A stretch of 64,000 nt of DNA from Chloroflexi bacterium UBA6077 (lineage in GTDB: Bacteria; Chloroflexota; UBA6077), in contig DIXP01000044.1 in assembly GCA_002436065.1 (NCBI GenBank), positions 21,994-85,993 of the forward strand, given 5' to 3'. Numbering within the stretch: the first letter of the stretch is position 1; the number at the start of each line of letters is the position of its first letter. The notes below the pieces were generated by a model. That model saw only the letters and a program-made list of their open reading frames with translations. It ran no database searches and was not told where the DNA came from. Of this stretch, positions 1-8,484 are shown one piece after another. Made by a program: the position numbers and the translations under genes.

Positions 1-1434
1 AAGGTGTTCACCTGCATCCGCCAGCCCTCGCTGGGCCCCGTCTTCGGCATCAAGGGCGGCGCCGCCGGTGGCGGCTACTCCCAGGTGGTCCCGATGGAGG
101 ACTTCAACCTCCACCTCACCGGCGATGTCCATGCGGTGGGCGCCGCCCACAACCTGCTCGCAGCCTTCATCGACAACCACATCCACCACGGAAACGCCCT
201 GGGGATCGACCCCTTCACCATCACCTGGCCCAGAGTGATGGACATCAGCGACCGCGCCATCCGGCAGATCATCGTGGGACTGGGCGGCAAGGAGAACGGC
301 TATCCCAGGCAGACCGGCTTCGACATCACCGTGGCCTCGGAGGTGATGGCTATCCTGGCCCTCACAACATCCCTCAAGGACCTCCGGGCGAGGCTCGGCA
401 AGGTGGTGATCGGCCTGAACAGGCAGGGCAAAGCGGTCACCGCCGAGGACCTCAAGTGCGCGGGCGCAATGACGGTGCTGCTGAAGGACGCCATCAAGCC
501 GAACCTGCTCCAAACCCTGGAGCACACCCCCGTCTTCGTCCACGCCGGCCCATTCGCCAACATCGCCCACGGCAACAGCTCCATCATCTCCGATCAGATC
601 GCCGCCAAGCTGGCGGATTACGTTGTCACTGAGAGCGGCTTCGGCGCCGACATGGGCGCCGAGAAGTTCATGGACATCAAGTGCCGCTACAGCGGCCTGA
701 TCCCCAGTGCGGTCGTGATGGTCTGTTCCATTCGCGCCCTCAAGATGCACAGCGGCAAGTTCAGGGTCGTCGCCGGCAAGCCGTTGGATCCAGGCCTCTC
801 CGAGGAGAACCTGGAGGCCGTCGCCCAGGGCGCAACCAACCTCGAGAAGCAGATCGAGAACATGAAGCTGTTCGGCGTGCCCGTGGTGGTCGCCGTCAAC
901 CGCTTCACCTCCGACACCGACAGGGAGATCGAGGTGGTGAAGGAGAAGGCTCTCGCTGCCGGCGCCGAGGGCGCCTACGTCAGCAACGTCTGGGCCAAGG
1001 GCGGCCCCGGTGGCGCTGAACTGGCCGAGGCAGTGGTCAAAGCTGCCGAGAAGCCCAACAGCTTCCAGTTCCTGTACCCGTTGGACATTCCCATCAAAGC
1101 GAAGATCGAGGCCATCGCCACCAAGGTCTACGGTGCAGCAGGCGTGGACTACCTCCCCGCCGCTGAGAGGCAGATCAAGCGCTACACCGAGCTGGGCTTC
1201 GACAAGCTGCCGATCTGCATGGCCAAGACCCACCTGTCGCTGTCACACGACCCCGCCCTCAAGGGACGCCCCACGGGCTTCAGAGTCCCCATCCGGGACG
1301 TGCGAGCCTCCGTGGGCGCTGGATTCCTCTACCCGATCCTTGGCGACATGCGCACCATGCCCGGCCTGCCTTCCCGACCGGCCGGCGAGAACGTGGACAT
1401 CGACGACGAGGGCAAGACCCTCGGACTGTTCTAG
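1..1434 (+). CDS. fhs: Formate--tetrahydrofolate ligase, 5'-truncated by the window edge
   Basis: Joins formate to tetrahydrofolate using ATP, giving 10-formyl-THF for C1 anabolism or the methyl branch of the Wood-Ljungdahl pathway; cytosolic. The frame is open from base 1. About 477 codons are present against a usual length near 560, so roughly 85 N-terminal residues, including the P-loop, lie outside the window. Recognised from conserved stretches such as PSLGPVFGIKGGAAGGG near the start, then GDVHAVGAAHNLLAA, TGFDITVASEVMAILAL and VVTESGFGADMGAEKF. It ends in a stop 11 bases before a long hairpin, convergent with murJ. The corrinoid methyltransferase operon at the other end of the window also feeds C1 units to folate, but the two are 58 kb apart and need not be co-regulated. 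Confidence 0.97.
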   Translation, partial: KVFTCIRQPSLGPVFGIKGGAAGGGYSQVVPMEDFNLHLTGDVHAVGAAHNLLAAFIDNHIHHGNALGIDPFTITWPRVMDISDRAIRQIIVGLGGKENGYPRQTGFDITVASEVMAILALTTSLKDLRARLGKVVIGLNRQGKAVTAEDLKCAGAMTVLLKDAIKPNLLQTLEHTPVFVHAGPFANIAHGNSSIISDQIAAKLADYVVTESGFGADMGAEKFMDIKCRYSGLIPSAVVMVCSIRALKMHSGKFRVVAGKPLDPGLSEENLEAVAQGATNLEKQIENMKLFGVPVVVAVNRFTSDTDREIEVVKEKALAAGAEGAYVSNVWAKGGPGGAELAEAVVKAAEKPNSFQFLYPLDIPIKAKIEAIATKVYGAAGVDYLPAAERQIKRYTELGFDKLPICMAKTHLSLSHDPALKGRPTGFRVPIRDVRASVGAGFLYPILGDMRTMPGLPSRPAGENVDIDDEGKTLGLF

Positions 1435-1444
1435 AGCTCAACCA

Positions 1445-1496
1445 CAGCGCTTCTGGCGGAATGCGGGCATTCCGCCGGAAGCGCTGGCCACTCAGA
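1445..1496. terminator. Long hairpin between convergent fhs and murJ
   Basis: CAGCGCTTC-T-GGCGGAATGC, a two-base loop, then GCATTCCGCC-G-GAAGCGCTG: about 20 paired bases with a single mismatch. It lies between the 3' ends of fhs (plus) and murJ (minus), so it could stop transcription from either side. There is no clear T-run, so intrinsic termination is not certain; it could also be a solitary palindromic repeat. Confidence 0.6.
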
Positions 1497-1561
1497 GGAG
1501 ACCATCGAGACCATCGAGGATGACCCTCTCGGGGAGGTTGGTTGACATCTAGAGCCCCCTC

Positions 1562-3136
1562 CTATCTGCCGAGTCTAGCCCGAAGGTTCCCGGCCACCAG
1601 CATCAACTCCCGCGACCTCATCGCATAGGACAGCCCCGCGTACACCGCCGCGCCGGCCCCCACTGACAGGAGGACCTGAGCCATCTGGCCAGGAAGGGTG
1701 GAAACGTCCACCACCACTCGCAGGTAGTCCGCTACCGCCGCGGCCACCAGCCCCTGGGCGATCGCCCACACCCCGAAGACGACCACTGGGAACACCAGCG
1801 ACCGAAACTGGATGCCCAGGCCCCGACGCCCCAACAGTAGCACTAGGAAGGCCGCCTCTGTGAGGCCCGCCAGGGCGTTGCCGAGAGCGAGCCCTCCGAA
1901 GGAGAGGTACTGCATCAGCACCAGGCTGGCCGACACGTTGAGCAGGAACGCCCCAGCCGCCACGATCACCGGCGTCTTGGTGTCGTGCAGGGCATAGAAT
2001 ACCCTGTTTACGATCTCTATCGTAGCATGGCCGCCCAGGCCTAGAGCGTAGAAGGCCAGGGCGTAGGCGGTGGCCCTGGTGGCCTCAGGCGTGAAGCTGC
2101 CCCGCTCGAGCAGCAGCCGGACGATCGGCTCCCCCAGCAGCAGCAACCCAACGCTGCACGGGATGGTGAGGTAGAGGATCAGCCTCAAGCTGGACAGGAA
2201 GGTTTCTCGTAGCTCATCCATCCGGTCCAGGGCACCATGTGCGGCCATAGTCGGGAACACCGCCGTGGAGATGGCCATTGCGAAGACACCCAGCGGCAGC
2301 ATCATCAACAACCATGCATAGTCCAGGTAGGCCAGGCTGCCCTCCTCCAGCTCTGATGCCAGGGTTATGTTCACCAGATACGATGCCTGCACCACCCCCA
2401 GTGCCAACGCCCGCGGGACCATCAGCCGGCCCACCTCCCTCACCCCTTCATCGGCGAGGTTGAGCATCGGCCGAAATCGCATCCCCAGATGGAATAGCCC
2501 TGGCAACTGCACGAGCAGGTGAAGCAGAGCGCCGGCCGCCGCCCCTATGGCCAGGCCGTAGATCCCGAGCGGCTCCGCCAGAAACAGCGCCCCGAAGATG
2601 ATCGAGAGGTTGTACACCACCGGCGCCAGTGACGCCAGCAGGAAACGGCTGAAGGAGTTGAGGATGCTGGTCACGAAGGTGCTGATCGCGAAGATCACCG
2701 GCGAGATCAGGAGGATCCGCGCCAGGCTACCCGCCAACTGCTGTCTGGGCTCGTCCCAACCGGGAGCCAGCAGCGCCATCAACTGTGGAGCCAGCAGCAT
2801 CAGCAGAAGCGACACAGGCGTCATGACCAGGGCAGCTATGGTGATCACCGAGCTGGCCAGCCGCCACCCGTTGTCGGTCTCCCCACGCGCGCTGTAGCCC
2901 GCGAACACAGGGATAAAGGCCGCCGCCACCGCGCCGCCGGCCAGCACCTGGAACAGGGTGTCGGGGATCCGGATAGCGGCAACGTACGCCTGGTACTCCG
3001 CGCTGTCCCCGAACCGGCCGCTGATCACCATCGTCCGCACCAGCCCGAGGGCGCGGCTGGCGACGAAGCCCGCCATCAGGATGGCCGCTCCCAGCGCCAG
3101 GCTACGTCCCCTTCGGTTGACATCAGCGTCGGACAT
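1562..3136 (-). CDS. murJ: Lipid II flippase MurJ (MviN family)
   Basis: Integral membrane protein of the MOP exporter superfamily that moves lipid II across the cytoplasmic membrane for peptidoglycan synthesis. At 524 residues it has the usual length and 13-14 predicted hydrophobic segments. MurJ-type features are visible: an N-terminal stretch with ASRALGLVRTMVISGRFG, then AYVAAIRIPDTLFQVLAGGA with FIPVF shortly after, and a central MLPLGVFAMAISTAVFPTM. The gene lies downstream of murT-gatD on the same strand, separated by a 154-base spacer holding an 89-bp palindromic repeat. The three genes form a peptidoglycan-precursor group, although the repeat may separate their transcripts. Confidence 0.95.
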   Translation of the reverse strand: MSDADVNRRGRSLALGAAILMAGFVASRALGLVRTMVISGRFGDSAEYQAYVAAIRIPDTLFQVLAGGAVAAAFIPVFAGYSARGETDNGWRLASSVITIAALVMTPVSLLLMLLAPQLMALLAPGWDEPRQQLAGSLARILLISPVIFAISTFVTSILNSFSRFLLASLAPVVYNLSIIFGALFLAEPLGIYGLAIGAAAGALLHLLVQLPGLFHLGMRFRPMLNLADEGVREVGRLMVPRALALGVVQASYLVNITLASELEEGSLAYLDYAWLLMMLPLGVFAMAISTAVFPTMAAHGALDRMDELRETFLSSLRLILYLTIPCSVGLLLLGEPIVRLLLERGSFTPEATRATAYALAFYALGLGGHATIEIVNRVFYALHDTKTPVIVAAGAFLLNVSASLVLMQYLSFGGLALGNALAGLTEAAFLVLLLGRRGLGIQFRSLVFPVVVFGVWAIAQGLVAAAVADYLRVVVDVSTLPGQMAQVLLSVGAGAAVYAGLSYAMRSRELMLVAGNLRARLGR

Positions 3137-3180
3137 GGCTTACTTCCTACCTGGTTTCGATAGGCGCCGGGCCGCAGCAA

Positions 3181-3269
3181 TGTAGCCGCAACCTTTAGGT
3201 TGCGCGTAGCCCGTTGGGATAGAGACTGCTCCACCACCCGTTACGCGCAGGCTGAAGCCTGCGGCTACA
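3181..3269. repeat. 89-bp palindromic repeat, copy 1
   Basis: Begins TGTAGCCGCA and ends TGCGGCTACA, an exact inverted pair. Each arm carries its own hairpin: CGCAACCTTTAGGTTGCG on the left and CGCAGGCTGAAGCCTGCG on the right. A copy of identical length with the same ends is at 41598-41686; differences are confined to the middle. It sits between murJ and gatD. It has no coding capacity and looks like a MITE or REP-type element. Confidence 0.85.
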
Positions 3270-3290
3270 ATGCGGATGCCGAAGGCCCCC

Positions 3291-4052
3291 CTACACCACG
3301 CCGCTGTCGATCTTGCCCAGCTTCTTGATGCGAGCGATGACGGCCGCGTGGGCCCGGTTCTCCAGCTCGTCGTCCAGGGAGGCCAACTGCTGCCGGTCGC
3401 CATACCGGCGTCGCAGCGCCGTCAGGATCAGGTGGTCAGCGAACCAGGGGTTCTTGGGGAGCAGGGAGCCGTGCAGATAGCAGCCGTAGCTGTTCCGGTA
3501 AATCGCCCCCTCGGTGCGGTCCTCCCCGTTGTTCCCGAAACCGTGGAGACTCCTCCCCATCGGCTTGCAGCCAGGGCCGAGGTAGGTCTTCCCGCTGTGG
3601 TTCTCGAACCCCACCAGGGTGCGCTTGACCCCGGCAAAGTTGCATTCCACCACGGCGTTGCCGATGCAACGCTTGCTCCCCGCCAGCGTCCAGGCATCGA
3701 ACAGCCCAATGCCGTCAATGGTCTCACCGGTGCCGGTGCGGAAGTACTTGCCCAGCAACTGGTAGCCACCACAGATGCTCAGCAGGACGCCATCCTCCTC
3801 CACGTATCGGTGGACAGCCCGGGCCTGCACCGTCCGGAAGTCGTCGGCCACCAGCAGCTGCTCCTTGTCCTGGCCCCCACCGAAGAACAGCAGGTCGCAC
3901 CCATCGGAGTCCAGAGGCGTCCCGATGTTGACCGGGACCACCTCCACCTCTATCCCTCTCCAGCGGCTGCGCTGGACCAGGGAGAGGATGTTCCCCCGGT
4001 CGCCATATATGTTCATCAGATCCGGGTACAGGTGGCAGAGAGTCAGCTTCAT
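3291..4052 (-). CDS. gatD: Lipid II isoglutaminyl synthase, glutaminase subunit GatD
   Basis: Class I glutamine amidotransferase that releases ammonia for MurT, which amidates the D-Glu of lipid II to D-isoglutamine. The start chosen is ATG at 4052, one base after the murT stop, giving 253 residues; the frame extends upstream but that part lies inside murT and is not conserved-looking. The sequence opens MKLTLCHLYPDLMNIYGDRGN, typical of GatD/CobB-CobQ-like amidotransferases. It has LLFFGGGQDKEQ, the nucleophile region LLSICGGYQLLG (Cys), and the catalytic His in YGCYLHGSLLPKNPW. The one-base spacing from murT implies translational coupling and a stoichiometric complex. Confidence 0.95.
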   Translation of the reverse strand: MKLTLCHLYPDLMNIYGDRGNILSLVQRSRWRGIEVEVVPVNIGTPLDSDGCDLLFFGGGQDKEQLLVADDFRTVQARAVHRYVEEDGVLLSICGGYQLLGKYFRTGTGETIDGIGLFDAWTLAGSKRCIGNAVVECNFAGVKRTLVGFENHSGKTYLGPGCKPMGRSLHGFGNNGEDRTEGAIYRNSYGCYLHGSLLPKNPWFADHLILTALRRRYGDRQQLASLDDELENRAHAAVIARIKKLGKIDSGVV

Positions 4053-4053
4053 C

Positions 4054-5448
4054 CTAGTCCTCCCAGAAGGGAGCCAGGTGCCCCGCCTCCACCAGCTTCG
4101 AACGCAAATCCAGCATCGCGGTGTAGGTGGGAAGCAGATACAGCGTCTCCCCCTCCGGCGTGTACTGCACCGCCCTGGAGAGGGCCGCTGCAATGTCGCT
4201 CTCCACCGAGATCAGCGACGAATCGACACCCGCGTACTTGAGCCGCACGGCCATATCCTCGGCACGCAGCCCCGAGACAACGGCGAACCGCACTCGCCCC
4301 GCTAGCAGCTCGAAGTCCACATCCCAGAGCCAGGACACGTCGGTCCCATCGGCGAAGAGGTCGTTGATGACGATCATCACGTTCTTCTCCCCCGGGCTCC
4401 TCAGGATCGTGGACAGCACCTCGTCGAACCCCACCGGGTTCTTCACCAGCGCCATGAACAGCTCTCGGCCCTGAAGCTCGACCCGCTCAACCCGTCCGAA
4501 GGCCGCGGAGAACTCCCCAATGCCGGTCCCCACGGTCACAGGGTCGATCCCCATCGCCACCCCCACCCCCGCCGCGGCCAGGGAGTTGTACACGTTGTAT
4601 ATCCCCGGCACCTTCACGGTAAACTGGATGTTACCGAGGGCGGATGAGACCTCCACCCTACTGCCCTCGATCCCCAGCAACTCGCACCTTACCACCTTCA
4701 GGTCCGGGGTGGGACGCTCCAGCCCGCAGGAGAGGCATCGGTAGTGCCCTATGTGGCTGTAGAAGGTCACCCCATACTCGAAGGGGGCGCCGCAGCGCAG
4801 ACAGAAGCGGGAGTCCGCCGCGTGGGATCCAGTGGTGCCCGGCAGCGTGCTGTCCTCGATACCGTAGTAGAGAACGTTACAGCCCAGGTCCGGCCCCAGG
4901 CTGGCAATCCTTGGATCGTCGGCATTCAGCAGCACCGTCGATGTCACTGGCAGCTGCGCCAGGCTATCCTTCCATATCCTGGCCAGGTAGTCCACCTCCC
5001 CGTAGCGGTCCAGCTGGTCCCGGAAGAGATTGGTGAGGACGCAGACGCGCGGCTGCAGCTCGCGCACGGCATAGGGAAATGCGGCCTCATCAACCTCGAA
5101 CAGCCCGACGTCCCCATTGGGCGAGCCCAACAGTGAGGCATGGTTGACCAGGGTAGAGGCGATGCCCGGAATGAGGTTGGCCCCCGAGCGGTTGTGCATC
5201 ACCCTCAGTCCCGCCTTGCCGAGGAGCATGGAGATCATCCGGGTGGTGGTGGTCTTGCCGTTGGTGCCGGTGACCACGATGGACCCCCTGGGGATACGCG
5301 CGGCGATGCTGGAGATGGCCCCTGGGTCCAGGATCCTCACCAGGTGCCCCGGCGCAGTAGTGCCTCCTCCAACACCGAGGCTACGGCTCAGTATGGTGGC
5401 AAACCGACCTGCGGCAACCGCTGCCGCCAACCGTGCACCCATTGACAA
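4054..5448 (-). CDS. murT: Lipid II isoglutaminyl synthase, Mur ligase-like subunit MurT
   Basis: ATP-dependent Mur ligase-fold subunit that activates the D-Glu carboxylate of lipid II; it works with GatD on the cytoplasmic side of the membrane. The 464 residues show the P-loop VVTGTNGKTTTTRM near residue 60, the NLFRDQLDRYGE segment, and a MurT-specific Cys4 zinc ribbon around residues 220-250 (CLRCG...CLSCG). The C-terminal DUF1727-like part is present (NPVGFDEVL, INDLFADGTDVSWLWDVDFE). It is the first gene of a murT-gatD pair and is divergent from the hydrolase at 5530. The pair is usual in Gram-positive bacteria and also found in Chloroflexota. Confidence 0.96.
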   Translation of the reverse strand: MSMGARLAAAVAAGRFATILSRSLGVGGGTTAPGHLVRILDPGAISSIAARIPRGSIVVTGTNGKTTTTRMISMLLGKAGLRVMHNRSGANLIPGIASTLVNHASLLGSPNGDVGLFEVDEAAFPYAVRELQPRVCVLTNLFRDQLDRYGEVDYLARIWKDSLAQLPVTSTVLLNADDPRIASLGPDLGCNVLYYGIEDSTLPGTTGSHAADSRFCLRCGAPFEYGVTFYSHIGHYRCLSCGLERPTPDLKVVRCELLGIEGSRVEVSSALGNIQFTVKVPGIYNVYNSLAAAGVGVAMGIDPVTVGTGIGEFSAAFGRVERVELQGRELFMALVKNPVGFDEVLSTILRSPGEKNVMIVINDLFADGTDVSWLWDVDFELLAGRVRFAVVSGLRAEDMAVRLKYAGVDSSLISVESDIAAALSRAVQYTPEGETLYLLPTYTAMLDLRSKLVEAGHLAPFWED

Positions 5449-5529
5449 CCCCCGTCAGGACTCTGCCGACCCAAAGCAAGAACAGGGCCTAGAACTTGCT
5501 GAAGGGCTGGTGAGGCTTAGGATACCACA

Positions 5530-6546
5530 ATGGCCGTTGGAGACACTGTCCCACAAGACCCAACCAACCCGCCATACCATCCCGGACCAAAGGCGCGGCG
5601 AGGCCCCATCCCCTGGGTATCGGCCCTGCGGTCGATAGCCTTAGCTGCCACTGGAGTAGGCGTTGCGCTCCTCGGGGTGTCGGCCTACGCCGCCCTCAGA
5701 ATGGCCAGCCGTCGCCTCTCCTACGGGCGAGGTGCCCCTCCGAAGGGGAGCTTTGAGCAGGTCGCGTTCCCCTCCGCCGACGGACTGCGCCTAAGCGGAT
5801 GGCTGCTACCCGCAGCCGACGCGAGGGACGCCCTGATCCTGTGCCACGGATTCAAGACCGGCCGCAGGGAGATGCTCCCGCTGGCAATGGCATTGCGGGA
5901 ACGAGGCCATCAGGTCCTGCTGTTCGACTTCCGTGGCCATGGCAAAAGCGAGGGGCGATGGTCCGCCTGCGGGGGATTGGAGAGCCGGGATCTGGAGGGG
6001 GCTGTGCGCTTTATGAAGGGGCGCTTCGGGATGGAGGGCCTGCCCATCGGCGTAATCGGCTTCTCGATGGGCGGCGCCGTGGCTATCATGGCGGCCGGCC
6101 GCCTGCCGGAGATCGAGGCCGTCGTCGCCGATAGTGCATTCGCCACCCTGGACGAGGCTCTCAAGACAGGCTTCTGCACCTTCTGCCACCTCCCTCGTGA
6201 ACCCTTCTCCCGATTCGCCCTCTGGTTCGGTGAGAGGCTGGTGGGGGTAAGGGCCGAGGAGGTGAGGCCGCTGGACGCGGTGCCTGACCTCTCGCCGCGT
6301 CCCCTGCTGATCGTGCATGGCACCCAGGACCGGATCGTACCCCTGTCAGAAGCCTATCTTCTGTATGAGGCGGCGGGGAACCCCAAGGAGCTGTGGGTCG
6401 TGGCGCGCGCGGGCCATGTGGAGGCGAGGCTGCTACAATTCGACGCCTATCTGGAGAAGGTGGACGGCTTCCTCAAGAGCCGCTTGGCCCGGATTGCAGA
6501 AGCCGCTCAGCCTCAGCCCATATCTGCCGGTAGCTCTCAAAGCTGA
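5530..6546 (+). CDS. Membrane-anchored alpha/beta hydrolase
   Basis: A serine hydrolase of the alpha/beta fold; substrate unknown. A single hydrophobic segment (residues about 28-55, SIALAATGVGVALLGVSAYAAL) suggests an N-terminal anchor with the catalytic domain outside or facing the membrane. The domain shows the oxyanion region LILCHGFKTGR, the loop LLFDFRGHGKSEG, the nucleophile elbow GVIGFSMGGAVA (Ser), the acid in LLIVHGTQDRIVP (Asp) and a His in ARAGHVEA. The layout resembles YqkD/BAAT-like hydrolases. The last 74 bases overlap the 3' end of the convergent Nudix gene. Confidence 0.88.
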   Translation: MAVGDTVPQDPTNPPYHPGPKARRGPIPWVSALRSIALAATGVGVALLGVSAYAALRMASRRLSYGRGAPPKGSFEQVAFPSADGLRLSGWLLPAADARDALILCHGFKTGRREMLPLAMALRERGHQVLLFDFRGHGKSEGRWSACGGLESRDLEGAVRFMKGRFGMEGLPIGVIGFSMGGAVAIMAAGRLPEIEAVVADSAFATLDEALKTGFCTFCHLPREPFSRFALWFGERLVGVRAEEVRPLDAVPDLSPRPLLIVHGTQDRIVPLSEAYLLYEAAGNPKELWVVARAGHVEARLLQFDAYLEKVDGFLKSRLARIAEAAQPQPISAGSSQS

Positions 6547-6871
6547 GATGAGCGGCCACTCGCTCACGAGCCATCACCACCACGTCCTTCCCCAGATGGT
6601 CCTCCCACTCCGGAAGCCGCTCCGTGGCCCGCATAAGGAAAAAGGTAACCTGATACTCCTCACCCTGGTAGCTGAAGAATACCTCCCCGAGCCTCGCCAC
6701 AATCTCGGCCCGTAGGCCCGTCTCCTCATCAACCTCTCGGAGGGCGGTCTCCTCCAGCGTCTCGCCAGGATCGATGTGCCCCTTCGGGAAGAGATACTCG
6801 CCCTTAGGGGTGAGCCGTAGGACTACCTGGTCTCCCAGGAGAACCACTCCGCCTGCCTGCCTCACAACCAT
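6473..6871 (-). CDS. Nudix hydrolase
   Basis: Small cytosolic Nudix-fold pyrophosphohydrolase of 132 residues; substrate unknown, possibly a nucleotide or dinucleoside polyphosphate. The Nudix box is complete: G-HIDPG-E-TLEETAL-REVDEETGL, which fits GX5EX7REUXEEXGU. It starts at ATG 6871 (MVVRQAGGVVLLGDQVVL), five bases after the stop of the small membrane peptide gene; longer in-frame starts run through that gene and are rejected. It is the third gene of a receiver/membrane peptide/Nudix operon. Its 3' end overlaps the convergent hydrolase gene. Confidence 0.9.
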   Translation of the reverse strand: MVVRQAGGVVLLGDQVVLRLTPKGEYLFPKGHIDPGETLEETALREVDEETGLRAEIVARLGEVFFSYQGEEYQVTFFLMRATERLPEWEDHLGKDVVVMARERVAAHLSFESYRQIWAEAERLLQSGPSGS

Positions 6872-6876
6872 AGTGG

Positions 6877-7104
6877 CTACTGCTCGCCATCGGCTGCCTG
6901 GATGGCAGCAAGACGGCGCCGAAGAGCCTCTCTGCGGGCTGCCGAGGGCGGCCCTTCGAAAGCCGCCTCTCCCAACGCCAACTCTGGGGCAGGTTGACGC
7001 ATCCTTCTCACATGGCGCCACAGGGAGCAGAGAAGGTCCCCCAGCGTAATAGCCACGGCGACGGAGGCCATCCCACCAACCAGCAGGATCTCCTGCTCGG
7101 TCAC
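6877..7104 (-). CDS. Small single-pass membrane protein
   Basis: 75 residues from a GTG start at 7104 whose GTGA overlaps the stop of the response regulator gene. A hydrophobic segment (ILLVGGMASVAVAITLGDLLC, about residues 5-25) is followed by a basic stretch (WRHVRRMRQ) and a charged C-terminal half. No family is recognised. The tight 4-base overlap upstream and 5-base gap downstream place it in one operon with the receiver and Nudix genes, the main reason to believe it is a gene. Function unknown. Confidence 0.6.
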   Translation of the reverse strand: MTEQEILLVGGMASVAVAITLGDLLCSLWRHVRRMRQPAPELALGEAAFEGPPSAARREALRRRLAAIQAADGEQ

Positions 7105-7493
7105 AAGTCGCCCCCTGGCTCCAGGCACACACGAGAGCGAATCTTCTGCTCCAGGGCATCGAGATCGAAGGGCTTGTCAACGTAGTCGTCGCAGCCTGCC
7201 TCCAGCGCCTTCGCCTTGTCGGCTGGCCGAGCCAGGGCTGTGATGGCGATGATGGGAACGTTCCGTGTTCGCGGATCCCCCTTTAGCCTGCGGGCCACCT
7301 CGTAGCCGTCCAGCTTTGGGAGCATGAGGTCCAGCAGTACCAACCCGGGCAACTCCTCCGAGATCCGAATGAGAGCTTCCTGGCCGTCGTCGGCCACCAC
7401 CGCGCAGCAGCCCACCATCTCCTCGACGACAGCCCGCACGATCGCCTGGTTGTCCGGTTCGTCCTCAACGATCAGCACCCGACACTCGTCCAC
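7101..7493 (-). CDS. Stand-alone response regulator receiver protein
   Basis: CheY-like receiver of 130 residues with no output domain. It shows the acidic pair in LIVEDEPDNQ (residues 10-11), the phospho-acceptor Asp in LVLLDLMLPKLDGYE (about residue 55), the switch Thr in IIAITALA and the Lys in DDYVDKPFD. Start GTG at 7493. It is first in a three-gene operon and is preceded by a good sigma-70 type promoter. It is the only receiver seen in the window, which holds six complete kinase genes, so it may be a shared phospho-acceptor; that is inference. Confidence 0.93.
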   Translation of the reverse strand: MDECRVLIVEDEPDNQAIVRAVVEEMVGCCAVVADDGQEALIRISEELPGLVLLDLMLPKLDGYEVARRLKGDPRTRNVPIIAITALARPADKAKALEAGCDDYVDKPFDLDALEQKIRSRVCLEPGGDL

Positions 7494-7577
7494 CCCTCAC
7501 TCCTTCAGATCGGTTGAACTCCTGAAGACCGGACCAAGAGACACGTATAGCTCCACAGCAAACCGCCCAATGTAGCT

Positions 7578-7606
7578 ATTGTACTATGCTGTACAAGGGG
7601 GGTCAA
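7578..7606 (-). promoter_or_regulatory. Sigma-70 type promoter of the receiver operon
   Basis: On the minus strand TTGACC, a 17-base spacer, then TACAAT. It would start transcription near 7570, giving a leader of about 75 bases before the GTG at 7493. It is divergent from the promoter of the glycosyltransferase gene. Confidence 0.65.
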
Positions 7607-7662
7607 CGGAATTTGTCGATCGAGAGTCCCCAGAATCAGTATCCACGCAGCCGGTGGAGACG

Positions 7663-7671
7663 TGATATAAT
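7663..7671 (+). promoter_or_regulatory. Extended -10 promoter of the glycosyltransferase gene
   Basis: TGATATAAT is a perfect extended -10 (TGnTATAAT) with no recognisable -35. Transcription would start near 7678, about 12 bases before the ATG at 7690, so the message would be nearly leaderless; no Shine-Dalgarno sequence is visible there. Confidence 0.5.
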
Positions 7672-7689
7672 GCCCCGACCTTGCTTCCC

Positions 7690-8364
7690 ATGGAGGCCCT
7701 TACCCTGAAGCTCTCAGTCTTGATGCCGGTCTTCAACGAACGCGATTCCATCCAGGAGATCCTTCGTCGGGTGGCGGCCGTCCCGGTCTCCAAGGAGATC
7801 ATCGTCGTCAACGATTGCTCGAGCGATGGCACAGGCGAGATCCTGGACAAACTGGAGATCGAAGGTCTCAGGGTCTTCCACCACCCCCACAACCAGGGCA
7901 AGGGTGCCGCCGTCCGGACGGCGCTGAGGGAAGCCACCGGAGATGTGTCCATCATTCAGGATGCCGATCTGGAGTACGATCCCGACGAGTACGCCAAGCT
8001 GCTCTCCCCCATCCTACGGGACGGGGCGCAGGTGGTATATGGATTTCGCAATCTGGATGGCCAGAAGTGGCTCTTTAGGAACGGCAACAAGTTCCTGACC
8101 TGGCTGACGAACATCCTCTACGGCGGCAGCCTCCACGATATGGAGACCTGCTACAAGCTGATCCCCACCGAGATGTTCCGCAGCCTCGAGATCCGGTGCA
8201 ACCGGTTCGACATGGAGCCAGAGATCACGGCGAAGCTGCTGAAGCGCGGTTGCAGGATCCACGAAGTGCCCATCTCCTACCTCCCACGCGGCGACAAGAA
8301 GCTCTCCGCCTGGCGAGACGGCATGCCGGCCCTCTGGACCCTTTTCAAGCTGCGCTTTATCTAG
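7690..8364 (+). CDS. Family 2 glycosyltransferase (DPM1-like)
   Basis: GT-A fold glycosyltransferase of 224 residues that uses a nucleotide sugar; acceptor unknown, possibly a polyprenyl phosphate. Visible are SVLMPVFNERDSIQE, the nucleotide-binding VVNDCSSDGTGEIL, NQGKGAAVRTAL, the metal-binding region IIQDADLEYDPDEY, and GSLHDMETCYKLIP. There is no C-terminal membrane segment, so it would be cytosolic or peripheral. ATG 7690 is used because conserved sequence begins right after it; a TTG at 7681 is an alternative. A palindromic repeat begins 21 bases after the stop. Confidence 0.88.
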   Translation: MEALTLKLSVLMPVFNERDSIQEILRRVAAVPVSKEIIVVNDCSSDGTGEILDKLEIEGLRVFHHPHNQGKGAAVRTALREATGDVSIIQDADLEYDPDEYAKLLSPILRDGAQVVYGFRNLDGQKWLFRNGNKFLTWLTNILYGGSLHDMETCYKLIPTEMFRSLEIRCNRFDMEPEITAKLLKRGCRIHEVPISYLPRGDKKLSAWRDGMPALWTLFKLRFI

Positions 8365-8385
8365 GCCCCGCCTTTCCCTCGCCCC

Positions 8386-8484
8386 GTAGGGAAGGGGCTC
8401 GTCCCCTTCCGCCGGGCACGTGGACGCCCGATGCAGCCCATCCCCCACCACCGCCGGGCGGCAGGGGATAAACCCCTGCCCTAC
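8386..8484. repeat. GTAGGG-CCCTAC palindromic repeat supplying the stop of the reductase gene
   Basis: Runs from GTAGGGAAGGGGCTCGTCCC to GGGATAAACCCCTGCCCTAC, with a hairpin in each half. Related copies are at 9751-9862 and 43877-43989, with a half copy in opposite orientation near 42255-42312. Its last bases (CTAC) overlap the stop codon of the glutaredoxin-thioredoxin reductase gene at 8481-8483. Confidence 0.8.
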
